From: Mesostigma viride
Lineage: Eukaryota > Streptophyta > Mesostigmatophyceae > Mesostigmatales > Mesostigmataceae
DNA length: 64,000 nucleotides
NCBI GenBank assembly: GCA_009746045.1
Contig: RPFO01000745.1
Coordinates: forward strand, 1 to 64,000
Direction of reading: 5' to 3'
A program made the translations under genes and the position numbers. This document shows, piece by piece, positions 1-17,171 of this stretch; within the stretch, counting starts at the first letter, position 1; each line of letters starts with the position of its first letter. The notes beneath the pieces were generated by a model. It had not been told where the DNA came from. It worked only from the letters and a program-made list of their open reading frames with translations, and made no database searches.

Positions 1-1678
1 TATAGCCTTTATACTGTCCTCATCCAGCAGTTGGTGGCTAGCCCTGGGCAGGAAGAGGAGATGCAGATGCAGCCCCTGGGACCTGACAAGGACCTGGTGT
101 TGCCTAATCCTTTAAATATTTCCCTGCTGGACGTCATCAAGGCCTTCACCAAGACGGAGGACATGGCTACTGCAGCTATCCAGAGGGGCAACTTTGGCAA
201 TAGACCTGTAGAATACTGGGAGGGCGTTCTGTATGTTCACACTCATGATGCAGAGCACACGGTGACTAGAAAAGTGTATGTGCCTGAGATGGCCATTCCC
301 ACAGTGTTACATTGTTTCCATGACGATGTGACTGCGTGTCATCCTGGTTATGCTAAGCTACTTCATGAGGTGCAGCAGAGGTTTTGGTGGCCTGGCCTTT
401 ATCAGGATGTTAAGGCCTATGTGGATTCCTGTGACTCCTGCCAGAGAAATAAGGTCAGGAACCAAGCCACGCCCATCTTTCCCATGGCTATGCCCATTCC
501 CCTGCGCCCTTGGATCAGTGTGACTATGGATTTTATCTGTGGTCTTCCCATGTCAGATGGTGGCAATGACAGGATCCTTGTGGTCATGGACAGGCTTCCA
601 GGATGTGCCATCTGATTCCTTGCAATACTCATCTCACCGCTGCACAGTGTGTGGATTTGTTTATGAAGGAGATCTACCGTCTGCACGGCATGCCTAGAGT
701 GATCATCACTGATCAGGACCCCCTTTGGCTGTCAGGGTTTTGGAAGTCATTCTTTGACATCCTAGACACTAAGCTGGCATTCGGTGTGGCATACAGGTGT
801 GCCAGTACTGGGGCGGTGGAGAGGATGAACAGAATTGTCAGGGAGTGTCAAAAGCACTATTGTACCACGACAACAAGGACTGGGACAAGAAGCTACCTTT
901 CATAGAGTTCGCAATCAACAACTCTCCTCTGGCTCCTCACCAGATGTCCCCCTTCGTGATCTGCAATGGCCAGTGTCCCTTGACACCATTCGACTTGGAA
1001 CTGCCTGACAGAGACGCTGAAGGCCCTTTCCAGCGACGTCTTGGTTCAGTCCAGCAGTTGTTGGCTTCCTTCCAGGAGGCTCACAGCATTGTGGCTACCC
1101 AGCTGTTGAGGACACAGGACAAGTACCTGACTAACGCCTGGCAGCAAACGGTGGCCAGTCATTCCTTTGTAGCTCCTGGGGACTTGGTGTTGTTGGAAGC
1201 CAACAGAGTGCTGCCTGAGAAGGAGCAATGCAGGAAACTGCAACCACTCTGGTTGGGTCCTTACCCAGTGTTGGCAACCTTCCACTATGGTACAGTGGTC
1301 CAGGTCCAAGTGCCTTCTCACTGGAAGCTCAGGAATAATATTTTTCACCTAGCCCAGCTGAAGCTGTACAGGCGCAACACCTTACCAGGCAGATTGTCTG
1401 CCCCTTTGCCTTATGAATTGGATTCTGAGGGGGAGAAGATCTATGAAGTGGAGCGGTTGTTGGCTCACAGGGTGAAGGGGAAAGGTCGTACCAAACAGTT
1501 GCAGTTTAAGGTACACTGGAAGGGAGAGCTAGAGGTGACTGCTACGTGGCTGTGGTTGTCTGATCTCACCAACAGTCACTCTGCTGTACTAGAGTATTGT
1601 CAGCGTCATGGTATCACCTTGCCTGAGTGGTATGTCATGGGCTCTGAGCGGTGTGCTCCCCTTCATAGCTCCCAGTGA
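1..1678 (+). pseudogene. Ty3/gypsy integrase with chromodomain (frameshifted)
   Basis: The frame is open at the left edge. An HHCC zinc-binding motif lies at about 310-450 (HCFHDD..., then CDSCQRNK). The DDE core follows: TMDFICGLP near 525, IITDQDP near 700, and the glutamate in GAVERMNR near 820. The C-terminal chromodomain is at about 1440-1600 (EVERLLAHR, FKVHWKG, TWLWLSDL). One frameshift falls near 600 and another near 865, so the three pieces lie in three frames. Integrase would insert the cDNA; the chromodomain is typical of chromoviruses, which use it to target chromatin. Identification is secure, but function is lost. Confidence 0.88.
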
Positions 1679-1726
1679 GCACTGCTAACACCTCTTTTTG
1701 GTGTTTTGTGTCTGTGGTTGCCAGCC

Positions 1727-2987
1727 ATGGCCGACTCCCATCCTGAGGGGACACCCAGGCCACCTGCACGAACCCAAGAGGACGTGAGGGCTACGTATGT
1801 CTTTCAGCACGACTACGCTGGCCCCAGAGCCCGGGCCCTTCGATCCAGGAAGACGCTGGGTTTGTGGAAGCCCATTTTCTCAATCTGTTCCAGCGTATGG
1901 TACATGATCAGCAACGGCACGAGCAGCGTCACGGGGCCTTGATAACCAGGTTGATTAATGTGGAGGGTCTGGTTACTCAGATGGCAGAACACTTGAGGGC
2001 TGGGCACATTCCAACTGTGGGTTCTGCTGTGCCTGCAGTTTCTGAGGCTCCAGTAGCTCAGGAGGCTATCCCCACCCCGGTGGTCTCAGTCCCCTCTCCT
2101 ACGGAGGCTCCTCCACCCCCTAAGGTGGTGGTACACTTGCCCAGGTCAGCTGTCCAACAAAACAGGTGGAGCAGTTCTTGGACCACCGTAATTGTGCTCC
2201 TGGACAGTGCGAGTGGTGTAAATCCTTGTACACAGCCATGCAGGCATTGGATCAGACAGTGGTGGAGGAGGGTGAACTAGTACCTGAGGGTATGGTAGAG
2301 TTGGCCCTTGACTGTCTGCCCCCCAGTCTCTGTGAGATTGGGTCACCTATGGTGGCTTACATTATGCACACCGTCTTTGCAGTGTACCCGTGGCCTTCGT
2401 TTGACATGAGGCCGGTGGAGGGCCAGGACTTGATGGAGGCTCTGCCCAGTGACCTGAGACTCGCCTTTGCAGGGCTCAAGCCAGTTGGATATTCCCAGAC
2501 CTACACTGAGCTACTTGAGCAGGCTGTCAAGCAGGGAGAGTTTGACCTTACTCCGTCGTCCAACTGCTCTGTGATGTCTTGTTTTCCACACAAGGACAGC
2601 ACAGTCTTTGTGGGGCTGCAGTTACCAAAGTTCCCTAACGAGCTGAGGGCCAGGCTCACACCTTTGAGGGTGCTGGTACCCATCTTGGGCGCCAGGTGGG
2701 GGCCTATCAAGGCCTTTCTACAGCTGTGGTGGGCCTATAGCAGCTGGCTATGTCGCCATAAGACTGCCAGTGGCTGGGTCTTCGATCCCCTCCGACAGGC
2801 TGTGGTCACTCTGTCCTACCCTGCCCAGTGCAGTAGGTTTTCAGCTGAGTTGGGCAAGGCTGCTGAGACCTGCTTGGATATTCAGGTCAGCAGGAACTGG
2901 CCAGATCTGGTGTCCATGGTGGAGCATTTCCCAGTGTTTGGAACGAGGGGGAAGGATATGAAGAAGGGGGATTGGTTCACTCTGTGA
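1727..2987 (+). pseudogene. Extra ORF downstream of Ty3 integrase, function unknown
   Basis: A protein of about 420 codons begins at ATG 1727, 49 bp after the integrase stop. It is split by frameshifts near 1862 and 2160. The N-terminal part is charged, followed by a probable helical segment (NLFQRMVHDQQRHEQRH) and a Pro/Val-rich linker. The C-terminal part (from about 2166) is Cys- and Trp-containing, for example CAPGQCEWCK and WPSFDMRP. No membrane segment or catalytic motif was recognised. By position it is an additional ORF between pol and the 3' LTR. It could be a gag-like or accessory protein; I cannot assign a function. Confidence 0.55.
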
Positions 2988-3365
2988 AGGGTTCCAGGAT
3001 GGTTGGAGATGGGCTGTGGAGTGAGGTGGGGATCCAGAATGGAGGCGACCAGTTCTGATGTCCAGTCCAGATTTCCAGCAATGACAGTTCTGAGTTCATG
3101 GTAGCTTTGCAGTTGTATTATCCAGGCATGGTTGCCTGTGTGTTAGTCACTTGATGACATTTCATCTGTGGGTGAATTTGTCTTATTCAGGGTTGACATG
3201 ATCAGATGATACTGAGATAGGAGGCCCTTTGGGGATGTAAAAACCCACTTGCTTGTCCCAAGAGGTGGTGGACTTCCTGTTTATTGTTGTGTTGTTTTGT
3301 GGAGGTTGTTGTTTTATTCTTCTTGGCTTCTAGGAACTGGGAGTTCCTGTCTTGAGGGGGAGATA

Positions 3366-4068
3366 TGTAACAACCAAATGTTACATCCAAAGTTTTCCTA
3401 CTGTTGAATCTTATTATGAGTTCTTTAGGACAATTATTTGAGAAGTTAGGAGGCTTCGACGTCTGATAGATATTGGGCCTGCTGAGATCTGTCGAATCTA
3501 TTGTTCTACCCTCATTGGTCGTGGCCTGATCCACGTAGGGTACTTTGCATGGTGTTGTTTAGTCAGTCATAGATTCTCTGCAGTACCGTTGTACCTGGTG
3601 GATTTGGTTCCAGGTCATTGAGATTTCGTATGTGCTGGCTTTGTGTTGTGTGGAGGATTCGGAGGCTAAGATCTTATCTTGAGTGATCCTCACTTTTGAT
3701 TGGTCCTTCCGGGTTAGGGTTGGATGGATGCTGCGTGCACGATGACTTTTATCCTGTTTGGGGCGGCCGTGCATGCGTGCGTACGTGAGAGCTAAAGCTA
3801 TGGTGTAATTCAAGGGTTTCCTTGTTTCATCAATCAAACAACCCTTGCCAAAAGTCAACTATAACTTCAACAGATAGTCGACTTGGATATAACTTGTCTG
3901 TTGTGTCTAACAAGGGTGGGGACTCATTCCCTTAACTGTTGAAGATCCATCTTCATTGCTTCTCTGGACGTGAAGTTATCTGTCGCGACTCCAACCCAGG
4001 TATAAAGATCTTTTCACGCTAATGTTGATACTGAGGCTGTTGCAAACACAACATTTTTAGTCGTTACA
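3366..4068 (+). repeat. 3' LTR of Ty3/gypsy element
   Basis: The LTR starts TGTAAC immediately after a polypurine tract (GAGGGGGAGATA, 3354-3365) and ends GTTACA. This gives a perfect 6-bp terminal inverted repeat with TG...CA ends, and a length of 703 bp. The 5' partner is outside the window, so LTR divergence and the target duplication cannot be read. Confidence 0.8.
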
Positions 4069-4552
4069 CCATTGCTGCGATCGCTCTCCCACCATTTATG
4101 AGGAAATACCGGCAAATGGAAAGCCACTGAAAAGGTCTAGCTAGTCAGTCATTACGTTAATTAGCCATGCCATGTTTCCAAACGTCCAAGAACTGCATAC
4201 AACGGTGCAAAGGCAAAATCTGGAGGACAGCACTTTCAAATGTGCGGCGGGAACCAAAAGCCCGCCTATGCCAGAAAACATCATGTTGTACTGTACACTT
4301 GACGCGACGGTGCGGACAACGAATCCAGTGCCAAGCTCGATCGGAACGGCCACATTTAGGAGATCTGGCACCACAGGGCTCAGAGGCGCGGAGATAGTAC
4401 GCGATCCAGCCAGTCCACAACCTGTTAATTGTAGAGCTTGTGCCTAGGGGCAGCACGTACCGAACAGATGTGGGTGATGTTGCAAAAAACACCGGACTTG
4501 AGAGTCTGAGCATAACGTCCGGGCGGTCATAGTCTTTGATCGACCAACAAAC
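4069..4552 (-). pseudogene. Penelope-like element fragment, 3' UTR and C-terminus
   Basis: This matches the reverse-strand end of the complete element at about 17755-18200: the 3' UTR and the last codons of the RT ORF. It carries many small differences and is clearly older. It joins a plus-strand fragment of the same family at about 4551-4554, where both share the bases ACGC, which suggests a microhomology junction. Confidence 0.8.
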
Positions 4553-5972
4553 GCAACCACCTGCACGTGCGTGTTTCTCAGACCAAGCCCACGGCAACGT
4601 GGCTCTCAGGGATTGCGTCAGGTGCTATCGTGCGGGATGCTCATAATTATATTATCACGAAGGCTGACCTTGTTCATTGGATCTCTTATCTTGTCGATAA
4701 CACCTTCATTTGTTTTGCGGGCAATGTATACCAACAAGCTATCGGCATCCCTATGGGCACTAACTGTGCCGGGCTCCTTGCAAACCTCTATCTATACACT
4801 TATGAGCTTGCATTCATGGAGAATCTCATTGCCTCAAACGATGATGTTCTCATCAGGCGTTTTATCCACACATGTCGATACATCTTGATGTTGATGATGT
4901 CATTGCTTTCGACAACCCTGATTTCGCAACCCATTTGTACATCACCGCTGGTCTGCCTGGCATCTGCCCGCAAGCGTCCCTCACATTACAGCTCACGTCG
5001 GAGGATACTCATTGCAATTACCTCGATCTTAACATTACCCATAACAAGTTCTAAGGGCTGGCGTACGGCTGTCTATGATAAGCGCAAGGATCCTAATTAC
5101 CAGCAAATTCCTTTTATTCGTTACCCCGATATTCACAGTCTCCTTTCCCACACTGCAAAATATGGTGTTGTTCTCTCTCAGTTACATCGTTTTTCCCGTC
5201 TTTGTTCTTATCGTGTCGATTTCATCACGACTCTTGTTGAACTCTTGCATCGTTTATTGGTCAAAGACTATGACCGAGACATTATGCTCCGTCAAGTCCG
5301 GTGTTTTTTGCAACGTCACCCACATCTGTTCGGTGCTGCCCCTTGGCACAAGCTCTACAAACAGGTCGTGGACCGGCTGGATCACATAGTATCTCCGCAC
5401 ATCTGAACCCTGTGATGCCAGATCTCCTTTGCGGCCGTTCCGAGCTTGGCACTGGATTCGTTGTCCACATCGTCGCGTCGCTGCAGCAACACGATGTTTT
5501 CTGGCATCCGCGGGCTTTTGGTTCCCGCCGCACATTTGAAAGTGCTGTCCTCCGGCTTTTTGCCTTTGCACCGTGTGCAGTTCTTGGACGTTTGGAATCA
5601 TGGCATGGCTAACGTGCAGATGACTGACTAGCTAGACCTTTTCAGTGGTTTTCCATTTGCGGGTATTTCCTCGTAAATGGTCGGAGAGCGATCGCAGCAA
5701 TGGTGCTCACCACTAGACACTCCTGGCCAGTTAGGCTCGAAACACACGCCCTGATGAAGCATGCTGTTTCCGGCCCCACCGTCTAGGTCATCTAGTCGCT
5801 CTACACGTAAGCCAGCCATAATTTCAATGCACAAGGATACACATTTCCATCACCATTCATCTTCATCATCCTGAACGACTCGAACACGCGGACAAGATAA
5901 CGGCAGGCTCGAGCTACCATGGTCCGGATCCTCCCGATTTCTGGCCTGCGCTGGTTGTCTCCTTGATGCAAG
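4553..5972 (+). pseudogene. Penelope-like RT, truncated and frameshifted, with 3' UTR
   Basis: The C-terminal part of a Penelope-type reverse transcriptase (4553-5406) is followed by its 3' UTR, which ends in the family terminus GGTTGTCTCCTTGA at about 5972. RT landmarks are IPMGTNCAGLLANLYLY near 4748 and the region of the YIDD catalytic motif near 4880. A small insertion there shifts the frame, so the catalytic aspartates are out of frame. The frame recovers before SKGWRTAVYDKRKDP. It lacks the N-terminal GIY-YIG half and is dead. Confidence 0.85.
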
Positions 5973-6110
5973 AGTTCAACAAGAGTCGTGATGAAATCGA
6001 CACGATAAGAACAAAGACGGGAAAAACGATGCAACTGACTAAGAACAACACCATATTCTGCGTGGGAAAGGAGACTGTGAATATGAAGGTAGCAAATAAA
6101 ACCTGAATTT
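5973..6110 (-). pseudogene. Penelope-like RT fragment, inverted
   Basis: About 135 bp match the reverse strand of the RT C-terminal region around 18205-18350. They begin directly after the 3' end of the plus-strand fragment. With the two preceding pieces this makes a -,+,- arrangement of one family. The end near 6110 is approximate. Confidence 0.7.
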
Positions 6111-6726
6111 GCATATTAATTTGCGTGCGTACCGGTCGATCGTGGCACTCGGCAGTATTTATTTTAGCTACTAGAAGTTAGAGCATGATTGCACGTGGCC
6201 AAGATTTCTCATCATTTCTCCAGGCGAGTAGAATAAATAAATAAGGCTGAAAATGGCATCAACTACTGGTCAACCATGTTGCTACGGCGCCAATTTGAAT
6301 GCCATATGCAACCCAACGAGCAGCAAACATACAAAACGTGTCAACCGCCCAATCCACAGCCATTTGGATCTTCAATCTTCAGTGAAGTCGTGGGGCAAGT
6401 GCCGCAGCCCCCGGGACTGAAAACAGTAGTAGGCCTGCCCGTTCGGCAGTCCAGACAGTGTCCCCACGACACGTGCAAGGATGGCCTCATTACTAGTCCC
6501 CTCCCCCCCGGCTTACACTCCCGGTGTTGACCAAATTACTGGGTCCACATCTGCCAAGCCGAAGGGGTTAGATGTTACATCCTTAGTGGGGATGTTAAGC
6601 CCCCCACCCCGGTGTGCAAAAGGGGAGTGACACTGCTCAAGACACCCCTCCACATTCCCAGGAGTCCCGAAGCACCTCTCTAACAAAATTGCCCGCAAGA
6701 TCTCTAGATCGGCTGAGCTTCCACCT
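6111..6726. other. Intergenic region downstream of the DUS gene
   Basis: No convincing coding sequence or known repeat was seen. It presumably holds the 3' UTR and polyadenylation site of the minus-strand dihydrouridine synthase gene. Confidence 0.5.
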
Positions 6727-11529
<4,803 letters not shown>

Positions 11530-12631
11530 CAATTATGTCTCAGCAAACATCGCAAAGTCGATGCTGTAGGCTGGCCGAGCTGCTGGCAATGACTAAGAAT
11601 TCTAAAATTTCAACGAACTAAAGTCGATGCGGCCAGGCAAAGCCGATTCCAAAACAGCATTACGCGTGTAAGCCCCCTTCAGATTTGGATGCCTCGCAGC
11701 CTGCAAGCCATAGAACTGCCACACGCCCTCGCCTGCTAAACATGTGGCAGATTAATTGGTCGCAGCCGGCATGGCAGGGATGGCGGCTGCAATTATTATG
11801 TCCGAGTTACGTCTCACGACACACTCGGCGGTTTATAGCCAAAACACAGTTGAATGGCGTTTTACCAGTTCAGTCAGTCCTGCAGTCAGTTGGATCCCAC
11901 GCCTCACGCCTGACGCCGGACGCCGGTCATAGCCAGACAGAGATTGTATAGCGGCCGGTGCAGTAAAGATTCTATAGCGACCAGTTGTTAAGACGCTTGC
12001 AGTAAAACGTGTAAATGGTACAGTTCAGTACGATGCGCTGCTCCTGAGACGAGGCCCAAGGGTGCAGAGTCTTAGCATCGCGGTTGCTCATTAAAAACAA
12101 GGTTGGTTGCTACTGGACTTCCACCCGTCAATCTGCGCACAATCTGGGCACAGGCCTCGCTTTGGTGGCATTATAATGGCCGGCTCCCGCGTTTGGGTCC
12201 ACTCATCAACCGTTCGGGCCTTCTCGAGCACGTCGCAGATTCTTGCTCGCAAATCGCGACGTCATTTCCTGTTTATACCCCCTAAGCGTTGTTATTATTT
12301 GTCGGGTATGGCTGTTTTATGCCACTGGTAGTTTGTGTCCTTAGCAAGTCTGGTTGGTGATCTCTTTTCATGCCGTCGACAATTTGCACTTTCAGGTTGT
12401 TCCCAGTTTTGCCCACTTAACGGAAACGCGTAAGGAGGGGTAGCGTCGCGGCTCGGGGTTTGAGATCGCCGAAATGCTTGTCTGAAGCTACATTCCGACA
12501 AGGCTCAAGGGAAAATTTTGCTGTCCGGCTTTGTTTCGCCTGGACTCTGGCCTTCCCGACGTCTTAGTTTAGTCCGGTATTTTCGAGAACTTTACTCCAT
12601 CTGAACACACGGCTTGCGGCCGTGCGTCCCG
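11530..12631. other. Divergent intergenic region between DUS and PPPDE genes
   Basis: This 1.1-kb region separates two host genes transcribed away from each other, so it should hold both promoters. I saw no coding sequence and no clear TATA or operator motif that I could defend. Confidence 0.55.
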
Positions 12632-15600
12632 ATGACAACGGTTTTATTGAACGTATATGACGTGACTAATTGTCCAAATGAGAATACAAACGCCGCCATT
12701 TTGCACATTAACCGCGCATTGAGAGATGGCGTCGGCATTGGTGGGATATTTCATGGAGGAGTCGAGGTAAGGCATGTGGTGATGCATTACCCTGGGTGGG
12801 TTAATATTATCTACCAGCAGCTGGACCAGAAGCAGTTGAACTGGGTTAGTACAGGATTCGATTTTTTTTTTCTTTGTAAACCGCAAACTCTAGCAGGACA
12901 TGAGCTGTTTGCGTCGCCTCTACGGTCGCCTTGGTAGTTTCAACCTGTCCTACATGTCAGCATGCCTTGGACATTTTCCATGGTAATGATTTTTGTACGA
13001 CTCCTTCCATGCAGTCCGTCCCCTCATTCACTCCTTTAATAGCCCCCCTTGTTTTGATACAAAGGACAGCACTATTTAGCCATTAGCTACTCGGCTGTTG
13101 GCTTTCTATCAATTTCCTTGTCTTTGGCTCACTCTATCATGTCCTGCCCCAGCATTTTTTTATGTATGTCGCCATTATTGGGTGCCTCGAAGTCAAACTG
13201 CCTCCTCAACGCCACCTCTACTTGTACTTGTGCCGGCATCGAATGGCAGATCTTTGGCGACGAGTGGTCTTTTGGTTACTGCGAGGAGGGCACGGGCGTG
13301 TTCTGCTGCGCGCCGCGCAAGAACAGCATGTACACCTACCGGGAGACCATCACTCTGGGTGTGACGGCTGTCAGCACCGCCAAGGTTCGGCGGGCAAAAA
13401 GTGCTTTGGCATAGCATGCCTGCGGTCCCCACATTCACGTCCTCTGAGGGCAGGGGTGGCAGGGGCCCTTCCCTGGATCTGTGTAATGTCGTTCTTTGCA
13501 AAGTCATGGTGATGCGTGCCTACCCAGGTGTTAGAGGTGACACTGGGAGTAAGTAAGCAGTAAGGTGCACCCATGAGGGCATGTCACGGGGTATGTTTGA
13601 GGGGGAAGCAGTAGCTAATTGTGCACTGAGCAAACGCCGCTGACTGATGGGGTCACACGCTCACCAACGTTCTCATGACTTGTGAATGGCCAGTAAACGG
13701 TCCTCCCTTGCTGCCTTTGCTGACTGGGCACCAATGAACGAACTTGACGCGTATTTGACTGACCTGGGCTTATATAACTAGGATGTATGAAATGAGACAA
13801 GCAGTACTCCAAGTAGTAATACATTGTCCGTAGTAAATGTGTCTCCCCATGCCTCCAGGGGCCTGGAGTTGACTTCCCTTGGCAACCGCTGCCCGTTGCT
13901 TGACTGCCCATGTGCCTACCCCACACGTTTGCCATGCCTCCATGTGCCCTCTTGCTCTGTGCACCTGTTCACCGCATCTCATCAATGTCCCCATTCACCT
14001 GTTTTCTTGTGCAGGCGTGTGAGGGTTATCAAGAAGCTACATGTTCCTAAGTGCTAATGACTTCACCCCATGCTCTTGCTATTCCCTATCCATGCATGGT
14101 TTGCGCCCGTTCTGCCTGCAACGTTGGTCCCAATCTCGTCAATCGCCACGTTCTGATGTTTGCTTGGCCATCATGTCCTTGCCCCCTGCAACGTGGGCCC
14201 TAAGATCTTCGATGTCCTCGCTCGTTCGTTTTCATGGCCCGTACACGGGTAGGTGCGCGAAATCATCAAGGAGCTAAGCCAGGAGTGGCAGGGCAACACC
14301 TACGACCTGTTCGGGCGCAACTGCAACCACTTTTGCGAGGCCTTCTGCCAGAGGCTGGGCGTGGGGCCGCTGCCAGGTACGCCTGCATCGCTGAGGGGTT
14401 GGGTTTGTCAGGTTTAGCTTGGTTGGGGGAAGCAATTGGGTGGCTACACACCGCTTGACCGATACGTCAGTCCCATTAGCCCCAGTACAGACGGATTCAT
14501 CAGTCCCATTACACAGTCACCACCCGCATGTGCGCTGTTGGGTCATGGCATGCTTGGCCCATGCCGTGGTCAATCACAAACAAACACAAACAGGTTGGGA
14601 TAGCCTTTTCTATTGTGTTGACCCCTGCAGGTGCGCCATGGTCTGCCTTCTGTTTGCCGGCAAGTCCCCCGCACACATCACATGCTAAAGCAAGAGCCCT
14701 GTTCAATGCCATACATGTGTTCACTCTGTCTGTTTGGGAATATTATTGCAGAGCTATGTTTGATTTTCTTAACTTCACCGCGGGCTTGTTTATGCACATG
14801 TGTGTTTGTGTGGGCGGCCAGTGTGGTTGCTTTCTGTGTGTGTGGGTGGGTGTTGGTCTTCTGACATCCTTAAACTCCGGCTCCTGGCGAGCGCAACTCT
14901 TACAACGTCTGTCACACCCCATGCAATGCCCTCGATTCTCGTATCTCTGCAGCGTGGGTCAACCGGCTCGCCAACGGCGCGGATGCCGCACTCGACTTTG
15001 CGGGATCGGCCATGGACTCGGTGCGTGGCCCTCGGCTTTGAGTTCCTTGGCTGCGTTTCCCTTGGCTGTCTGCCATGGCTGTGCGATCTACCCCATGCAC
15101 GTCCACCAGGGCCAGACAGGCTGCTGTTGGCGCGGATGCTGCTCACTAGTGCAAGCAAGCATGGGCGGTAGGCATTGCATGGGAGAGCAGGGATGGCGCT
15201 GTGCAGGGACGAAGGTGGAAGGGAGGAGGGGTGTGGGTGGCTGTGCATTGCATGGAATGCCGTGTTGCCTTGCCGGTGATTCGCTAGCCTTGCAAGGGTA
15301 CCCCATGTATCAGTAGCCCTCAAGGCATAGGAATGGGGGCAGGCAGGAAGGAGCGGACTGAAAAAGGACGGGGCGGGGAGGAGGACCAGAAAGGCCGCCT
15401 TCATTTGTGGGCAATTGGCTCTCCAGCACAGTCTCTGTGCAAGGCGACTGTTTATAGCGTGGTTGCACTTGAGCTGCCCCAGCCTGGCTGGTGTTCAAGT
15501 TGGCTTGGCGTTGGCATGAGCCGCGTGGGTAGTCCAAGGGGGTGGGAGGGAGTTGGAGGGAAGGGGGTGGGGAGGTGGGGACAACATAGGGAGGCATAAG

Positions 15601-16067
15601 AAGATGAAGTCCATGTACATCTCTGTCCACCCCTTTTGACCTGCCCATATATTCTCCTTTTGAGGACTCGTGATATTTGATACTAAGATCACGAGATCTG
15701 ATCCAAGGAATTTATATTTAATGTTTTTTTTTTTGCATTTGCGGCTTCCATGTTCTGGTGACACTGTGGCCGCCAGATGCGGGCGTTTGGGTCAGACCTG
15801 TCGGATGGCATGCGGAGCGTGCTCTCGTGGATCAAGGGCGACCGCAGCAACCGGGCAGGCTCGCAGCGCAACAGCCCGATGTCGGCACGGAGCGCGCCTG
15901 CGGGCACCACCTCGGATGATCGGATGGGGGGTGAGGCTCCGGCGGTTGCCGAGGTGGAATCGATGGAGGATGTGGAGAGGGATCGGGAGGATGGCACCGC
16001 ATCCACGGGGGGTGGCAAGAAGGCTCTGTTCTCGGGGCTGCGGCGCTCCCAAACGGCCGTGCGTTGA
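12632..16067 (+). CDS. PPPDE-domain (DeSI-type) isopeptidase, five exons
   Basis: A PPPDE cysteine peptidase of the DeSI family, whose members remove SUMO or ubiquitin from proteins. Proposed exons are 12632-12766, 13193-13384, 14253-14376, 14953-15020 and 15777-16067, about 269 aa. Exon 1 has the VLLNVYDVT start and the histidine motif GGIFHGGVE. Exon 2 carries WQIFGDEWSFGY. Exon 3 carries NTYDLFGRNCNHFCEAFC, with the catalytic Cys in RNCNHFC. Exon 4 carries WVNRLANGAD. Exon 5 encodes a Ser/charged-rich tail. Phases join cleanly at exons 2-3, 3-4 and 4-5. The exon 2 acceptor is uncertain: there is no AG close to GIEWQ, so the AG at 13191-13192 was used, which adds about 14 unexpected residues. 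The family call is firm; the substrate is unknown. Confidence 0.83.
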
Positions 16068-16269
16068 GACGTGAGAAGGTTGAAATATGTGAGACATAGA
16101 TCTTGCATCTTGTGGCTAATGGCCATGCCTTGTCAGTCATTGGGGTGGGTACTACTGTCAGAGGAGCTGTGTGTCTCGTTGATGTTACTATCAGAGGAGA
16201 CAGTACCAATGTACCTATTTCAAGAGTGTTCCACTTGGTACCAGGCATTCGCCTGCTGGTATTGTCAGA

Positions 16270-16656
16270 TAATTAATTAATTAATTAATTTTAAACTCGT
16301 GCTCCCGTTAGGGAGTCATGGAGCACTGGAGTGCTTTTAATCCCTGTATGAAGTGAGACAACTATGCATGGACGCATGGTGATGGTGCACAACAGGAAGA
16401 AAGGGCAGAGACCCCCTTTCTCCTTCATGCCAGTGGCATGCCACAACAGCAATCGGACACGCCAGACGGGCCCCCTAGGGTAGAGCTGATGTTGATAGAT
16501 TTTGTAGAATGTAGATAGCTGTTGTGGATAGATTAGACCGGTAGGACTGTTTGCTCCCATCGACCATCCATCCATCCATCCATCCATCCATCGGGGTTAA
16601 TGCTCCGTGACTCCCCAACGGGAGCACGAGTCTAATTAATTAATTAATTAATTAAT
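16270..16656. repeat. Inverted pair of hairpin ends flanked by TTAA tracts
   Basis: A TTAATTAA tract is followed by ACTCGTGCTCCCGTTAGGG at 16295. About 300 bp later the near reverse complement (CCCCAACGGGAGCACGAGT) is followed by another TAAT tract. The interior carries a CCAT repeat (16562-16591). It can be read as a MITE with about 30-bp inverted ends, or as two short LINE/SINE 3' ends head to head. The second reading fits the single copies at 23792 and the related LINE ends. Confidence 0.6.
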
Positions 16657-17097
16657 CGGACACGATAGCTAGACGATCCGGCAAGTTCTGTGGGTGCAAT
16701 AAGACCCGCGGTGTCAGATAAGTTATTGTAGCCGAGGAAACTTCTTAAGTTGAATGATTTGAACGATAATGGCATTGACATGACACCCCAAAAGGGCACT
16801 TTTCTGGAAACCATACCTAGGCATGTGATAAAAATCCAGTTATGATGGGGGACTCGGCATGGACATGTGCTACACTAGACGTGACGGGCTCACCCCCGGG
16901 CAGCCTCCTGGTTTGTCTGTAATATGGAGGCAGATGGTGCGCAAGGATAGATGGCAAGTAGTGATGAAGGAGACCACCCCCAAGCCTGTGGGGGCTCCGC
17001 GTGTGACCAAGTATGGCATTCATAGCGATTCGGGCCGCGGTGCCCACACCCCTGTAACTAGGACCTAGATAGCTTATACCATCCATTCCATCCCCTG

Positions 17098-17171
17098 TTC
17101 CGCTCCCACTGAGGGCTTATGCTCACGTGACGCAGTCACGTGTCTATTAATTAATTAATTAATTAATTAAT
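17098..17171 (+). repeat. Short repeat 3' end with hairpin and TTAA tail
   Basis: The inverted repeat CACGTGAC...GTCACGTG is followed by TCTATTAATTAATTAA and more TTAA units. It resembles the hairpin-plus-tail ends of the LINE-related repeats elsewhere in the window. Confidence 0.5.

Larger units (their letters stand above)
1..4068 (+). mobile_element. Ty3/gypsy chromovirus, 3' portion
   Basis: Only the 3' half of an LTR retrotransposon lies in the window. In order it has integrase with a chromodomain, an extra downstream ORF, an untranslated stretch, a polypurine tract (3354-3365) and a 3' LTR (3366-4068). Gag, protease and RT must lie left of position 1. The sequence right after the LTR (from 4069) matches the 3' UTR of the Penelope-like element at about 17755, so this Ty3 copy inserted into an older Penelope-like fragment. 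The coding part carries several frameshifts, so the copy is dead. Confidence 0.85.
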
